Below are positions 24,152 to 37,479 of a DNA stretch of 64,000 bases, piece after piece. A program made the translations under genes and the position numbers. The DNA lies in the NCBI RefSeq assembly GCF_901709675.1, contig NC_051095.1, positions 20,243,456 through 20,307,455 of the forward strand, read 5' to 3'. Each line of letters starts with the position of its first letter. The stretch's first letter is position 1. Source of the stretch: Syngnathus acus. Its lineage: Eukaryota; Chordata; Actinopteri; Syngnathiformes; Syngnathidae. A model generated the notes under the pieces. The model was not told where the DNA came from and did no database searches. It was given only the letters and a program-made list of their open reading frames with translations.

Positions 24152-27100
24152 TAGCGTGACCATTGTATGTCGTCTTTTTGTCTTAAATCTTCCATGCCTA
24201 CACATCGTACTGAATGCCATTATGTCTTGTAGCTTGTCATGGAGAGCATTAGAGTGTGCAACTGTACCTAATGCAATGTCCAGAGCTCCTATTGGTTGGA
24301 CCAGGACAAGAATCCAAATCAGATATTTTGAAAACGCATCTGCTACAAGGTCTTTCAATCTCCTTTAAAACCAGCTTGTGCCCAGTAAAGATGAGTTCTC
24401 CAGCAGGGGCAATCATTTCCACTGGCTTTCTGAGACTTAAGGTGATGAACAAAGCAGCTGTCCTGTGCACCCTGCGTAGAAGTGGACGCGCCCCTGGCCT
24501 CCCTCCCCAATCTCCCGCTTGTTTAATGTGTGCGCTCGTAAGGAACACAGTCATCTCGCTCCAATGTCACATGGCGGCACTTTGCGGTCTTATCCATCTC
24601 CCCTCTCCCGAGAGCTCTCAAGCTCCCGTCTTGGGAAAAAAACGACATGCCGCCAAAACAGCGGAGGACAGGTCATAAGTTATGGACTGCAAGTGCTCAA
24701 CGATTCGGGAAAACACCATGGCTGCACGTTCTTTTACAACAAGCAGCTGCGCTTGAAGCCAAAAGAGAAATGTCTCTGAGAGGTTTATTCATTATATCAA
24801 CATTGAAATGGAAATTGCAGCTTCTCCGCACAAATTATTTTAATTTTTTACTTGAATGAGCAAGAAGCCCGTTTCAGGTTAAGTCAGTCATGCAGACTTT
24901 GCATTAGTGGGGCTGTGTCCTTTTGCGAGCTGGGATTCCATTGCAAACTCATGCACTCTATGCATTCCATAATAGGAAAAATTGAAAGGGAAATTTGCAA
25001 TTTTCAGATAACGCCAACGGGCAGAAGTACGTACGAGAAATAATCTGTGGAGGGAAAAAAAACTCAGCCATCTCTGACCCCATTTTGTACCTCTGATTTA
25101 AGTTTTAAGAAACCACTATACAAGAGGAAAAGCCACCAATCAGAGACAGAAGCTGAATTTTCTAATCATGTGTCTTAATGGGTTCCTGTGCCTGCCACCT
25201 TTTCCTGACCTTTGCGTGTAGCAGAAAATCCATCTGTTCTTCATTGTGAAGAAATTGTATTTAATCAAAATCAATACAAATTCTGCTTCGCAGCAAGAGT
25301 GAGAAATTCAGTCACTTGTGAGATGGAATTGATTGGAATTGAAGTCTTGGAATGATTCACTTAGTCTAATTGGTGAGAGAGAGAGTGTGTGTGTGTGTGT
25401 GTGCGTGCGTGTGTGTATCCAAACTTATCTGGATACAAATTGCCGTTTGCTATGTTAGTTTACAGTTTGGCATTCTGTTGAGTATTTTCTTTTCCATCAT
25501 TTCCATTTTCTCAATTTTCTGCTTGCAGTGTAAAGCCAGCCGACTGGGACCAGCTCGTTAATTGGAGCCTGAGCAGTGGCGGCTCCAAACGATGCTCCCG
25601 GGAGGCTTCCTAACAAAATGTAGTCGGTGTTATGGCGAAATCATTAGGATCTTTCCACTGCCGTGAATTGTACTTGTTGATCCTGTCATGGCATCTATTT
25701 AAAAACTAAGCGACTATCTCTGTCTCTCTCAGCATTCAGGTGGATTTCATTGAGTTTGCTCCGTTCCCACGATGCAGCGTTGTTGTTCAAAGTGGGTCAA
25801 GGTTGTGTTTTTGCCTTTTCTCATTTTATCAGCACGTGACATATCAAGTAAATCACACACTAGAGGACAACATCATTCGTGCTGTTCTATTTAACTTGTC
25901 CTGAGGGCGAACGTGTTTCATTTTGACCATATCATTGCATTTCAGTTAATATTGACCATGCATTTATGTACCATTGGAAACAAGCACAATATGTAAAAAG
26001 CATAATATGTGCCTTACGTCGTGCAAGTGTCCCTAATGTTGTGTCCAGTGGTTGTATGCCATTTTGAGGCCTACTTAGGAACCTTTTGAAGGCAGATGCG
26101 TTAAACACTATCCCCCGTGCTAACTCACCCATGAAGTGTGACGAACAACAAAAACAACACAATAATGGTCACCAAATGTTCCACAATAAATAATGTTAAT
26201 ATCCTGTTGGTAAGCCCTACATTCTGCACATATGACAAATCTTTGGCATCCCACTTGTGAGCACCAACAGTGTTGATCGCGAAAAAAAAAAGCATTCAGA
26301 ACCACGTGTAACATTCCACAGGTTGAGCATTGTGGGGAAAACAGATGAAAGAAGTCCAAACAACCTGTCAAACATTTATATTGTGCTGCCTCTTGAGATG
26401 TTTTGAGTCCAACTTGTAGAAAATTAACTCTGAAATCATATCCCATCGGTGCATGTCGTGCTCTGGTGAGGTCGGGTGCGAGCGTGACAAGAGTGTGACA
26501 AGCCGTGTGGTCTATGAATCACCACTGCTCGACATCATTTTGTGATGAAGAACCTCAAAAGTTCTCACAGTTGGTAGCAGGCCCAGAGAGAATGCTGATG
26601 AAACACAGAGGCAGTGAGGCCTTGGAAGGACACCAGTATTGCGTAGCTATACGTGCAGGGATGTGTAATATGAGATTAAAAACCATGGCTAGAGAGCAGA
26701 TGATTCACTTTGGCAATGTTTTGTTACTTGTATTGGAGTTAGGGCCGTATTCTCCCAAGTGCTTCAGTCTCCCTTCCACTTAAATCTGTCATTTACCACC
26801 TTCATGCTTGATATACATTCTGGGCAAGAGCAACCTTAAAATGTGGGTGTTGCTTGTCAAATTTAGCATTGCATGCATTTTCCGCTCGACTTAAGCGCGT
26901 GTTCCCTTTTGCACTCCAGAGGCTGTCCAGTGCCCTGTGAAGGTGAAACATCATATTGCACTTGAAGTTTGGATTCAGTTAGAACATATGCTGCTGCATG
27001 TGACTTCCAGCTATCAAATGCATTGTATTGTTATTTGATGTTATATGTTTTTGTAAAGCGCATTGTTGGACCTTGGTAGAGGTTTATGAAACAGAAAAAA

Positions 27101-27473
27101 ACCTTATTTTTATAGATAGCTTAAAAACTGGCATATGCAGACATACGATCGGTAAACAAAGGTGGTCTGGCAACTTTCCATCATGCACAAGTGAAGCGCT
27201 TTCAGTTCCTTCTCCCGCACAGTCTCCAGCATCCGTTATGCTTCCGCCATGTAGACCACGTGCATCTCCTGCTCTGAATTTGAAGGGAATAAGGAAAATC
27301 GCTCGATTGGCCGGGAATCAAGTCGGCTGTATTCATTCAACAAACCCACAACAACAACAGTGTGAACGCCCCTTAAAAAACCCCACCCGTGTCACAGTTG
27401 GACTGCATTTTGTGCTAGACTTGGGCAGCGCATGAAAATAGTGCTCTAAGTGTTATTCAATACGATTTAGAAG
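24152..27473. other. No recognisable gene
   Basis: Non-coding sequence with a GA/GT microsatellite at 25,377. The open frame 24256-24678 overlaps other frames on both strands and shows no domain. Confidence 0.55.
25377..25416. repeat. GA/GT microsatellite
   Basis: GAGAGAGA passes into a GT run with GTGC interruptions. Confidence 0.85.
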
Positions 27474-27573
27474 AGGAAGGAAGGAAGGAAGGAAGGAAGG
27501 AAGGAAGGAAGGAAGGAAGGAAGGAAGGAAGGAAGGAAGGAAGGAAGGAAGGAAGGAAGGAAGGAAGGAAGGA
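27474..27573 (+). repeat. GGAA tetranucleotide microsatellite (about 25 units)
   Basis: Uninterrupted AAGG units over about 100 bp. The lack of interruptions implies recent expansion. GGAA is the ETS-factor core word. Confidence 0.97.
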
Positions 27574-27604
27574 CACATTTTGATCTAAAATCATGTCTAT
27601 TGCA

Positions 27605-27830
27605 GAAGGGGTGCACAAGTATCAAACTCAAGGCCCGGGGGCCAGATGCGGCCCGTCACATCATTTTATGTGGCCCGCAAAGACAAATTGTGCATCAAAT
27701 TCGTGCGTCATTACTAGAATTTCAAATTGTCTTCACTTTTAATAATATATTTTTTTTAAATATTTGACCAGTTTTTACTGGTCTGATTTGAAGTGTAGTT
27801 TTGTTTTCTTGTTTTGTTTTCTGAAGACTC
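27605..27830 (+). mobile_element. Truncated copy of the hAT-like non-autonomous family
   Basis: It shares TCAAACTCAAGGCCCGGGGG, CATTTTATGTGGC and the downstream AT-rich core with the 31,093 copy, but has no matching right end. Within the left terminus the words GGGGTG and TCAAACTC are separated by eight extra bases (CACAAGTA). It directly follows the GGAA array. Confidence 0.72.
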
Positions 27831-30829
27831 CCTGTGACATAAGTAAGCTCGCGTGTCAACTTTCTGGGCAGAACAATTCCCGGCAAGATAACCAACCAAC
27901 CCACATCACATTACCACAGTGGTGCACACGTTGCTATGTAACAGACTGTAATGATGCAATGCTGCCTTTGAAGGGCGAAGATAACGCCCCTCGCATGGAG
28001 GTCCACGATCCCAAATGATGGAATCATTCATAAGCTTTAAGAGAATTTTTGAGACCTCCATGGTGCGAGAGCTATTTGGCTTGAAGAAAAATGTCCATAC
28101 TTCATGAGCTATTTAAGTGCTGCACCAGCTCTGCGTTGAGCTTAATGACTTAGGGTGCATTTCAACAGGCAGGTCAAAGCAGTCACATAAATGCCATCCA
28201 ATCCCGCAACTTTGAACCTCCAACATTTGACATTAATCCAGAGAGTAATGTGGCCCTTCCTGTGCCCTAATGAAATCTGAACTTTTCAATGGTCGACACA
28301 CAATGGCACTTTTGGAATTAAGCAGCCAGGGCTGCTGGGACTGGACTAAATAGCACACAGATGGCCCACCCCAATCTCATGTACACCCCCTCTACAGGCT
28401 TGTTTAGTCTCTGGGTGTTAGTTGTATCCATCCTCCGACTGATTTCAGACATTTACAGCGGTACAACAAAGAACGTTTGATCAGAAGGTCCAAATGAAAT
28501 ATGAAATATAAAAATTCAACAAGTCAATTGCTTGGTTCCGTAGGAAGTTTAAATGTACCTGGGAGTATATGAGTGACTGATGGAAGTCCAAAAAAGTACA
28601 CTTCCCTTTTTCTTCTGTTATTCAAGCTGCAGAGATGCCTTAATTAGTTTGATTCTGTTACCATGCTCATAGCTCAAATCACTACTATCGCAAATGATCT
28701 TTTTCCACTGAAATGAATGGTAATGCTATTACTGTAATATATTTCAGCCTCCTCCCATAACATCCTTATCATCTTCCTTGAACGAATCTTGGTCGGTTGG
28801 TTTCTTTAGTACAGTCCATTTGCTTTTGGATAAATTGTAATGAGGGAGTTCTTATTGGTTAACCAGATCTGGGGTTCTTTTGCACCTTCACCAATCAATA
28901 GTTTTGTCCCTTGTGCAGAATTTTGTATCAAAGGACTTGCAGCCACAAACAAGAGTCAAATCTATCCATCCTTTCATATCATCTTACTGTTAATCAGAAA
29001 GTACAAACAAAAATTGCACTCTTGTTTTTCCATGGTCCACTTTTGTGAACAATTTGGTCTGGGTGGAGGTCTGCACTTGCACAAGCTTTTGAGTGTTTCA
29101 GGTATGTTGAGTTTTTGTAATTTCAGGAAGGATTTAGTGGTATATTGTAGCAAATAGTTGCATTTGCACTCTCCATACAGCTGTCTCTGGCAGTAGCGTA
29201 AGCTTGCATCCTTCTATGAAAGGTAATGCTCTCACATAAAATAGGATGTTAATTCTCGGTGGCATATCTTCAGTCAAAGCCAAGGGTGGGCGGTCTCACT
29301 CTCTCGCTCTCTCTCACCACCAGCGGTTGGCAGTTTATAAATTAAAAGATTTGCTTTGGGGAAAATTGCATCCAGCTCACATTTGAGGCAATCAAATCTG
29401 CAATTATGCAGTCTCACATTTCAATTTTGCATCCAGCTGTGAAAAACCCACTCACGACTAACAAGATTTCCTGAAAAATGGATATGTAAAAAGACTACCA
29501 GACACCAAACAATGAAGGTGATGCTTGAATTTCTCCAACTGTATACTGTTATTGTGATATAACCTTTTCTTCTTATTTTCTACTGTCATGCACCATTGCA
29601 AAACATAACCTTGGTATATTGATGACGAGAAGAAAAAAAAAATGACATTCATGAATGAAAGTGAACCTAACGCTTAACTGTAACAAATTCAAAATGTTGC
29701 CAATGGCAATATCCATTTTGGATGACAAAGAGGATCTGTAGCAGGGTGACACTATCAAAATATAACCATGTCAAAACCCATTACCTCTCTGAGGCTCATT
29801 TATTTCACACACACTAGGAACTATGCCATATTCCCAATACCTATGCTTAATTGATTTTGCTTTTGAATATGGGATTTTAACTATGTGAAGTGCTTTGAGT
29901 TGTCTTTTGGAATGCTTGGCCTTGCCTATAAAGTTAATTAGTAAGCTTACTAATGTGATCAATACTTAGCCTCCTAACGTCAGTACAATTTAAGCATCAG
30001 ATTATTGCTGGCTCCTCACAGTCTATAAAAAGGTAGGATGCTCAAATGTGGCAGAAGTGTGGTTGGTTCAAGTCGAACATGAGAGTACAGAGCAGACAGT
30101 TTGACTTTAAAGTGGATGCTCTACCAGGCTAACATGCAGACAGGATTAATGTAGATGTCTGCAAATTCAGGTAAACAGAGGATTTGAAAGTCTTCATGAA
30201 CAGATTATTAGGACTCAGAGCAAAGCTGGTTATTTTTAGGGAACAGAAAAAAGTTGGGTGAAAAGACCTTAAATCAGTGTCCAGCAATCCAAATGGAGCG
30301 TCCACAACAAATTGTGCAACCTCACTCTTAAGATCCATGCATTATTCAGAAAATAATTGATGGAGACTTTGTGCTTTTTTTCCACAATATAAAACAATTC
30401 TCAGTTGTGTCACTGTGGCTGTGGTCTGTCAAAGTACCCACATGATCAGCACTTATGGAGTACTATGTAGTTCATGTCTTGCTGAAACCAGCTCTGATTT
30501 TAGGGGCTGACCCTGCCTCATGCGATCACTGCAGGGCTAAAGGTGAGGCTGGCTGTGGTTACTATGACGACAGTGACGATGCTCCCCATGCATATCTCAC
30601 GTATTTTCCGTTCCAGCAATTTTATTAACCTCTTCAACAAATAATAAATCTCCTTCCCAATCTCATCAGGCTGGATCATACAAGCAGAGGCCAGAATGTG
30701 GACAAAATGTGAAAATAATAAAAACAGTTTAGAATTTATGGAGGCAGCAATTTATCTACTACACTTTGTGTTATGTGGCACATCACGTAAAAATAGCAGA
30801 CGAAGGACGAATGAGGGACCGGCAAGATT
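27831..30829. other. No recognisable gene
   Basis: AT-rich non-coding sequence; CT-rich microsatellite at 29,294-29,318. No splice-flanked coding block is recognised. Confidence 0.6.
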
Positions 30830-31051
30830 TGGTAAATTACCCACTTCTAAATTTAATATATGATATGTAATTTATTTAGTCATTGCTCTTATTTATTCAT
30901 TGTATGTGCCTTCTTATTTTTACTTTTTGTATTGTTTACTTGAATGTGTAATATGTCTTGTCACCGTGGGATAGTAGGAAACGAAATTTCGATCTCTTTG
31001 TATGTCTTGGCATGTGAAGAAATTGACAATAAAGCAGACTTTGACTTTGAC
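30830..31051 (+). mobile_element. LINE-type 3' tail
   Basis: A run containing ACGAAATTTCGATCTCTTTG and GAAATTGACAATAAAGCAGAC ends in tandem TTTGAC units at 31051. This is the typical 3' end of teleost L2-like retrotransposons, which terminate in short tandem repeats. No coding part is attached, consistent with 5' truncation. The left boundary is approximate. Confidence 0.6.
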
Positions 31052-31092
31052 TAATTATTTCTAATTGTCATAATTTTTGAAAGAGTATAAAC

Positions 31093-31433
31093 CATAGGTG
31101 TCAAACTCAAGGCCCGGGGGCTGGATAGGCCCGTCAATTCATTTTATGTGGCTGGCAAAGACAAATTTTGCATCGACTTGATGTGTCAATACTAAAATTA
31201 CAAATTGTCTTCACTTATAAAAAATAGAAAAATTGCTTGAAATTTTCTTAGCATTCATCTTTTTAAAATATTTAAACAGTTTTTACTAGTCTCTGATTTC
31301 AAAACTAGTTATTCATCAGTTTGTTGTGCAGCATAAACTGGATATAATATACGGCATTGACAGTCATAATGGCCCTCCGAAGGAAACTATGGCTACGATG
31401 CAGCCCGTGACAAAAATGAGTTTGCCACCCCTG
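31093..31433 (+). mobile_element. Non-autonomous hAT-like element (341 bp) with target-site duplication
   Basis: The left end begins CATAGGTGTCAAACTCAAGG and the right end is GAGTTTGCCACCCCTG, an imperfect inverted repeat of the CAGGGGTGTCAAACTC type. The flanks are GTATAAAC (31085-31092) and CTATAAAC (31434-31441), 7 of 8 identical, as expected for hAT insertion. There is no coding capacity. Two related copies occur in this window at about 27,605 (+) and 23,970-24,151 (-). Confidence 0.82.
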
Positions 31434-31441
31434 CTATAAAC

Positions 31442-34009
31442 AATTAAGTTCTTCTCACTTTGATTTACATTTTAACCTCTCACTTGTTCCTGTGGAGCTC
31501 TGAGCTTCAAACCTTGTGGGCTATGTGGACCATGCTCGTGGGCTTGTCGTAATATGGGAATGCTAAACGAGAAGCAGACAACACACACCACAGACAGATC
31601 TATAAGCAGCTCCTTGGGTCCGCAGAGTGTCACTCGTAACTCTGTAGGAACAGACATGCAAGTATTTTGTGTAAAGTAAAAAAAAAAAAAGGCCTCACAG
31701 AATTCAAAATATGAGCAAACAAATGAAGGTTCTTGAAAAAGCCCATTTCTCAATACATATTCTATCTGTATTTACTCCTTATCAGAAGTAGTAAAAATGA
31801 AATAGGTGTAACAGCTGGGAGTTTGTGCCAGTTGACTGTTACAGCATCATGTTTAAAACAGATAGAAAAGTAAATCAGGACTCTTTAATCTGCACTGAAA
31901 ACCAATAGCAAACATCATCACATAATTACTTTGGCTGGTACACCGAAACATTTAAATCAAAGTCAAGGAACTGGAATGACATGAAAGATATTTGGCCGTT
32001 TGCTTTAGCAGATGCAGCAACATGTGTATCTTTCTTTTGCAATAAACCGCCAACCAATGTTTTAAAGATTTCAACAGTTGGGAATGTGTTACGGATTCAA
32101 ACCTTCCAGCCTCCCTGTGTTGATATGTTTATGCGAGTTAACGCTCATTGGCCATTTCTTGCATGTGTCATCATCATCATCATAAGAGCTTTATTAAAGT
32201 TGCTCTACAGTGAAAATATGTCTATTTAATTTTCCACACAACAGAGAAGAGTGTAGTAGTATATAATAGATACAATCATGAAAAAGTATAAAAAATCATG
32301 AAAAATCAAACCAAAGTCTCTGCTCTGAATTTGCTGAAACCACAAACTGAAATGTCAACAACTACTGTAGAAGCCGCACAAATAGACACTACTTTGTCGA
32401 CATCAGTTTTTCCATGCCACGACAAAAGCAGCCACGCAAGCGCGAAGCCTGAGCCCACATGCTGGTTGTCAAGTCGGAGCTTCCTCTTTTGCCTTTCTCT
32501 GCTTAACGTAGGCAAAATCGAAAAAAAGAATTGTTCACTTTTTGCTCATTGGTTTGGGATTTTAAGCCACTACCACTATTCAGCACTCATACCTCAAGAC
32601 AATGCTTCCAAGACATTGCGTCTCAAAAAACTTAAGTCGTGGCACTCATACCTCAAGGCTACTCCAAACTCTGCCTTTTGGGGAGTTTGGCATTTAGACA
32701 TTTCACTATTTTAGGACCTGTTCAATTCATAAAACAATACATCAAATATAAATTAATAGATTTACCCCCTTTCCCTGGACAACAAAATGTAACCGTATTT
32801 TTTTCATGTATTTTAATGTAAGCTGAAAGATTTCTTTATTCATTACATTGAATTGTGTGAATTGTTTCCTGTGATGTCAGTCTGTGTGCATTCCCAGATT
32901 TTAAAAAAAGCATTGAAATAAAATTCCAAAAAGGAAATGCTGGTTGCTGTGTTAGCGAGGGGGTCAAACGTCCTCTGGAGACGTGACTGCTTCACAGTCG
33001 TCCATTCATCAAGCAGCATATCAAGTACAAAGGACGCAATATCCTTTTCGGCCTTTTGTTTAACCCCCTCTACCCATACACGCACACACACTTGCACACA
33101 CACACAAGCACGCACACACACTCTAAAACTGATTTCCAGATTTCCTTATTTTGACTTATTTTGAGAAGCAAATCCAGACATATTCTATTGTTTATTATAT
33201 ACCACGAGAGTAAAGAGATGAATTGACGGAATATTCCACCGTTAGTTAGGTGCTCTCCATGTGGTCCTCATTCAGGTGAGTTTAAAAGTCCCTTTAATGG
33301 CCCTCATCTTGGTTAATGGAGGCAGGTGAGCTGGGCTGTCTCTCATAAAAGAGCAACGAACTGAACCTAGTCCACATAAAAGCTAATGGGTCATTAATGA
33401 ATTGGCTTCAGTCACTGTGTCCATAAGGCAACTCAAGATGAAGCCGCCACTAGACGCTGCTTTGACTTTATAGGCCGAGGATGCTTGAATAATAAGTGCA
33501 TTTGATTGCCCACGTCGTAATAGGAGAGCGAAAAAAGAAAGGAGATGTTGAAACATGGGATTGCAAGGGGAGCATTGAGATTTCATAATAGTAAAGAAAA
33601 CAAAGAGAAGTTTTACAGCAAGATAGCAGACAAAAGAACAAAAGAAGCCACTTTGTTCTTTTGAAAAGTTTCCACCCCCCTCTCCTCTTGCTCGCTTGCC
33701 TGAAAGCATTCATCATGACTACAAGTTCTTTTCCATTCATTCTTTACACTTTGTCAAGACACGAAGAAAACGGATCTGCTACGTACTGTATGTGACCATA
33801 TTCACCATGGTAATGCTGCTTTATGAATAAATCTGATGTGTCCATGGTTGGAGTTATGTTTTACTTTATTCTTAGCTCATTTAGAATTACCATTTATTCT
33901 TATTATATTATCAGATTAGTCTCACAATATTATGAGTACCCCCCTACACACACACAATTTGTATTTGTTCTTTTCATTGTGGACCACATCTTCATTTACA
34001 AAACATAGT
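31442..34009. other. No recognisable gene
   Basis: Non-coding. A CA run lies at 33,075-33,121. A short segment at 32,580-32,700 contains two copies of CACTCATACCTCAAG, probably a degraded terminus of repeat family A in inverted orientation. Confidence 0.5.
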
Positions 34010-34510
34010 GGGAGTGGATATAAGTCTACACACCCCTATGCAAGTGTCACATTTGTGTAACATGATGTGAATTTCCACAAATACTGTGACCTATTACAAG
34101 TGCATCTCAATTGTTATTTTTTTTAATTGTTTAAAGGGAAAAAAAAATAAAGGCATAGAATAATCTTGTTGCATAAATATGCACACCCTAAACTAACTCT
34201 CAAACATACCTTTTGGAGTTATTACCAAAAAAGTTCAACCCTGGTTTCCTTGGACTATAAAACATTTTTGCACATGTCTTTGGTATGTTTTGCAAAATGT
34301 AGGTGGGCTTGGATGTTTTTCTTTGTAAGATAAGTCTTCCGTCTGGCCACTATTCCTCAAAGCCCAACAATAAAAAGATGATGAGAGATTGAGTCATCGA
34401 TTCTTTGCAGCTTCTCTGACCAGTTTTCTTCTTGCTTTTTCATCATTTTGCAGGGATGTCCAGTTCTGAGTAATGTTACTGTTGTGCCATAGTCTCCACT
34501 TGATCAATTC
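34010..34510 (-). pseudogene. Tc1/mariner-like transposon remnant with transposase helix-turn-helix fragment
   Basis: The minus strand between 34503 and 34405 encodes KWRLWHNSNIT.NWTSLQN-like residues followed by DEKARRKLVREAA. This corresponds to the region joining the two helix-turn-helix parts of Tc1 transposases (the GRP linker, here damaged, and the ARRxLVREA helix). The left portion (AGTGGATATAAGTCTACACA near 34,013) resembles the terminal region of such elements. The catalytic DDE domain is absent and the frame is not maintained. Confidence 0.68.
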
Positions 34511-36227
34511 ACTTTAACTGTCATTTTTACAATTAAAAAAATATGTGAAAAACCACAATGACTTTCCCTTTATTAGTAATGCTATCAAAGGCTAGCATTG
34601 TAACAAAAAGGTAGTGGTGGTAATGCATGACAAACTCAACCCAGCAGAGTTCTTTATAAAAAAAATAATTTCTGCAGTTTTGATGAGTGGTATCGTGATA
34701 ACCTCGCCTGACTTTTAATTCCAATGCAAGGATGGTATTGAATGTGAGTGTGAATTTTTTACGTCTTATCTTTTTGTTGTTTTGTTTTTAAGTTTATGTA
34801 CACTGTGTGCATACATTAGTAAATAAAATAAAAACATGGCGAGATGCTTGCACCAGATTGGAAATGGTGTCCCGAATGTTCAGATTAAGACATCACAGTC
34901 AAACCTACAGTGCAAGCTGACAATCTTCTTTTTGTAAACCTCTGAAACAGTTCGTTTTACTTGAAGCGCTTTGTTGTACTTATTTTTTGTGTGCTGCATC
35001 AATGGATATGGTTATCGAAATATAAAATAACCTGTATCGGAAAAAACATCTTTATATAGAAAATGGATAGATGGATGTTATCTAACGTGCCACCCATAGA
35101 AAGATTTGAAAACACAAATATTTTGGATGAAAGAATAAAAAATACTTGATGTCTTAATGTCAACATCATCTCTGAGCACAGGTCATGTCTATGTGGAAGG
35201 AATATGCCTGTATGCATTTACAATAATAAGTCATCATGAAGAATAATAAATTAAAGCCTGCAAAGGCAAAACCATTTTTGACATTAAAAGGGTTTAAGAG
35301 TTCAGCTTCTCGTGTTTTAAGTTAAAAAACAAAAAGACCCTTTGTCTTGCTGCTGAAGGCGGAAGACCTAAGAGAATGTTGTGAAAGGTTCAATGAGCTC
35401 TGTTTTCCTCAGCACCTTTATTTCAACGCCGCAAAATCTCTTTCAAAGACACATCATGTCTCTTTTCAGGCAGGGGCCGTCGTCCCCCCTCGTGCCCCCT
35501 CCCTACAAAACATTTGCTTATCTCTCGTCTGTCACGTCACATCTCTCCGTCCCGGTCTGAGTCGGCGAGCCCAGGCCCTGGCACGCTCAGCCCCCAGCCT
35601 TACAGACTGCGTCCACAAAAAACAAATCAGCCATTTCTAAACGGATCACACGTCTGATAAGAGCAACAATATTAGAGAGCGAGAGAGAGCGCCACTTTGG
35701 AGACAACGCCTTCTTGCTTTAAGCTTGTTTTGACTGCGTTTGAAGCCATTGGACAATGAAAAACAAAGCAGGATCGTCTGCCTATCTGCTGAGGCACAAT
35801 GACAAGAGCGCTCAAGGAAGCAAGAGGTGGGTATATTTTCCCAAAAGACTATTGGATGGAGATGTAGCCACCAACTGCCACCAGTGGCGCACATACCGAC
35901 GTACACGGGTAAGGTTAAAGGGCACGCTTAAGATGGTTGCTGACAAGTGAAGAGGCAATCAACGGTAGCAGAGGAGCAGGAGGGTGCTGCTATCACCTGG
36001 CACCTGAACACACACCATCACGAGATCTCGTGTTCTGATTAGACTGATTCAGTGACTATTTGTTTTTCTGTAATATCTGCCTTTGACACGCTCATGAGGG
36101 TCTCCTGAAGGTTCTGCACATGCTCATTGGGATTGAAGTAATGTGTGTTTACCATGTTTTGTTACGTAGCGGCCAGGGGACTTTATTAGGCGGGATTTTG
36201 TATTTGTACAAACACATTTTAAAATAC
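34511..36227. other. No recognisable gene
   Basis: Non-coding. A GC-richer patch at 35.45-35.65 kb (CGTCGTCCCCCCTCGTGCCC) stands out from AT-rich surroundings but has no recognisable exon. Confidence 0.55.
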
Positions 36228-36610
36228 AGTGGTGCCTTGAGATAGTAGTGACCCGGCATACAAGGTCTTTCAGACAACTTTTTTGCTTCGATCTCTGAGT
36301 GCAAACTTGAGATATGAATGCTGCACAGAACACAAGCAGCACTGAGTGCACGTAGTCAACATTTATCAAAAAAAGATATTTCAAACAGTTTGATGCCACT
36401 CCCAGTTTAAGTTTGCTGTCAAACTAATCATAAATTAAAGAAAATTATATTTTGTGTATTCAAAAACAACCTAATAGCTTTGCCTTTTGGAAAATCACTT
36501 AGCTTAATGCTAACAAACAACGCAAAATTCCATTGACATGCTAACATCAAGCATCATCGATTGCATTTTAGTGGCAATGGTTGAGCAAATTTAGACCAAG
36601 TTCATCTGGC
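36228..36610 (+). repeat. Dispersed repeat family A, copy 1
   Basis: It begins TACAGTGGTGCCTTGAGATA, resembling a pogo/Tigger-like DNA-transposon terminus with TA. It continues through CCACTCCCAGTTTAAGTTTGC and GCTAACAAACAACGCAAAA to a TTGAGCAAATTTAGACCA end. Three other copies lie at 44.0, 45.5 and 48.1 kb. No transposase is present, so classification is tentative. Confidence 0.65.
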
Positions 36611-37479
36611 AGGAAAAATGGAAAGTAGCACTTGCGTGAATAAGGATTTAGATTCAGATTCAGATTTAAGTCTTAATATTTGCTAGATTTTTACATGGTT
36701 TGAGAAGCCATACGTTCTGCATCACAGTGGCTAAAACTCAGGGTCTTGTGCAACTTCAGAGGAATAATTTTCACAGAAACCTTAAAATATGACTTGTATG
36801 AGTTTTGGCTTTGCTCTCCTCCAAGACATTTGTTGATGAAATTAGGGACCGCAGTTCCGCCTTCAGAAGTGAAAAACACCACAAATGATTCTCCCATCTC
36901 AAAAGGAAAGTCCAGTATTTCAACCAATCAGAAGATGCCATTCATTTACTCTGCTGAAAATTTCTCAAAAGGGAGACCTGACAACTATCCACTGGTTTGA
37001 TACCCAATGGTCAGCCTGCAAATGGAGCTGGATGTTTTTCACTTAGGCTCAGCAACAGAATCAACGTCTATCTTCGGTCAGCAACAGCAACAATACAAAA
37101 AAACATCCGAACACTTCATTAGCATTTCTGGAATCAGCAGCTTTATATGGAAACGGAAAATAAACAGGAACAATTCAACAATTTGTGTACAATCGTGGGC
37201 TCATGGGCTCAATTTAGCCAATTCTTGAATCAAAAAGCCACCTGTTGACAATTCCTGTTGCGGACATTGACATCGGAAAACGATGCCATTTGCATCATAC
37301 AGTACGTGATATGTGAGGAATGTCTCCCTGTTAAGAAGTCAGGAATCAGGAAAGGTCATCAAATGCAGACATACACGACATTCCTTCATGTTCGCTTCCT
37401 GTAAACAGCCAAGTGTTTCCTGTGTTGAGGCAGATGTTGGGCCCTATTGCTCCCTTCCGACCTCGGCCCGTGTCCTGTT

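Noticed and set aside
24256-24678. 140-residue plus-strand frame
   Set aside because: No recognisable domain, overlaps three other frames, and no splice context.
27474-27573. Regular short repeats considered as a CRISPR-like array
   Set aside because: The units are four bases with no spacers. It is a microsatellite in a eukaryotic genome.
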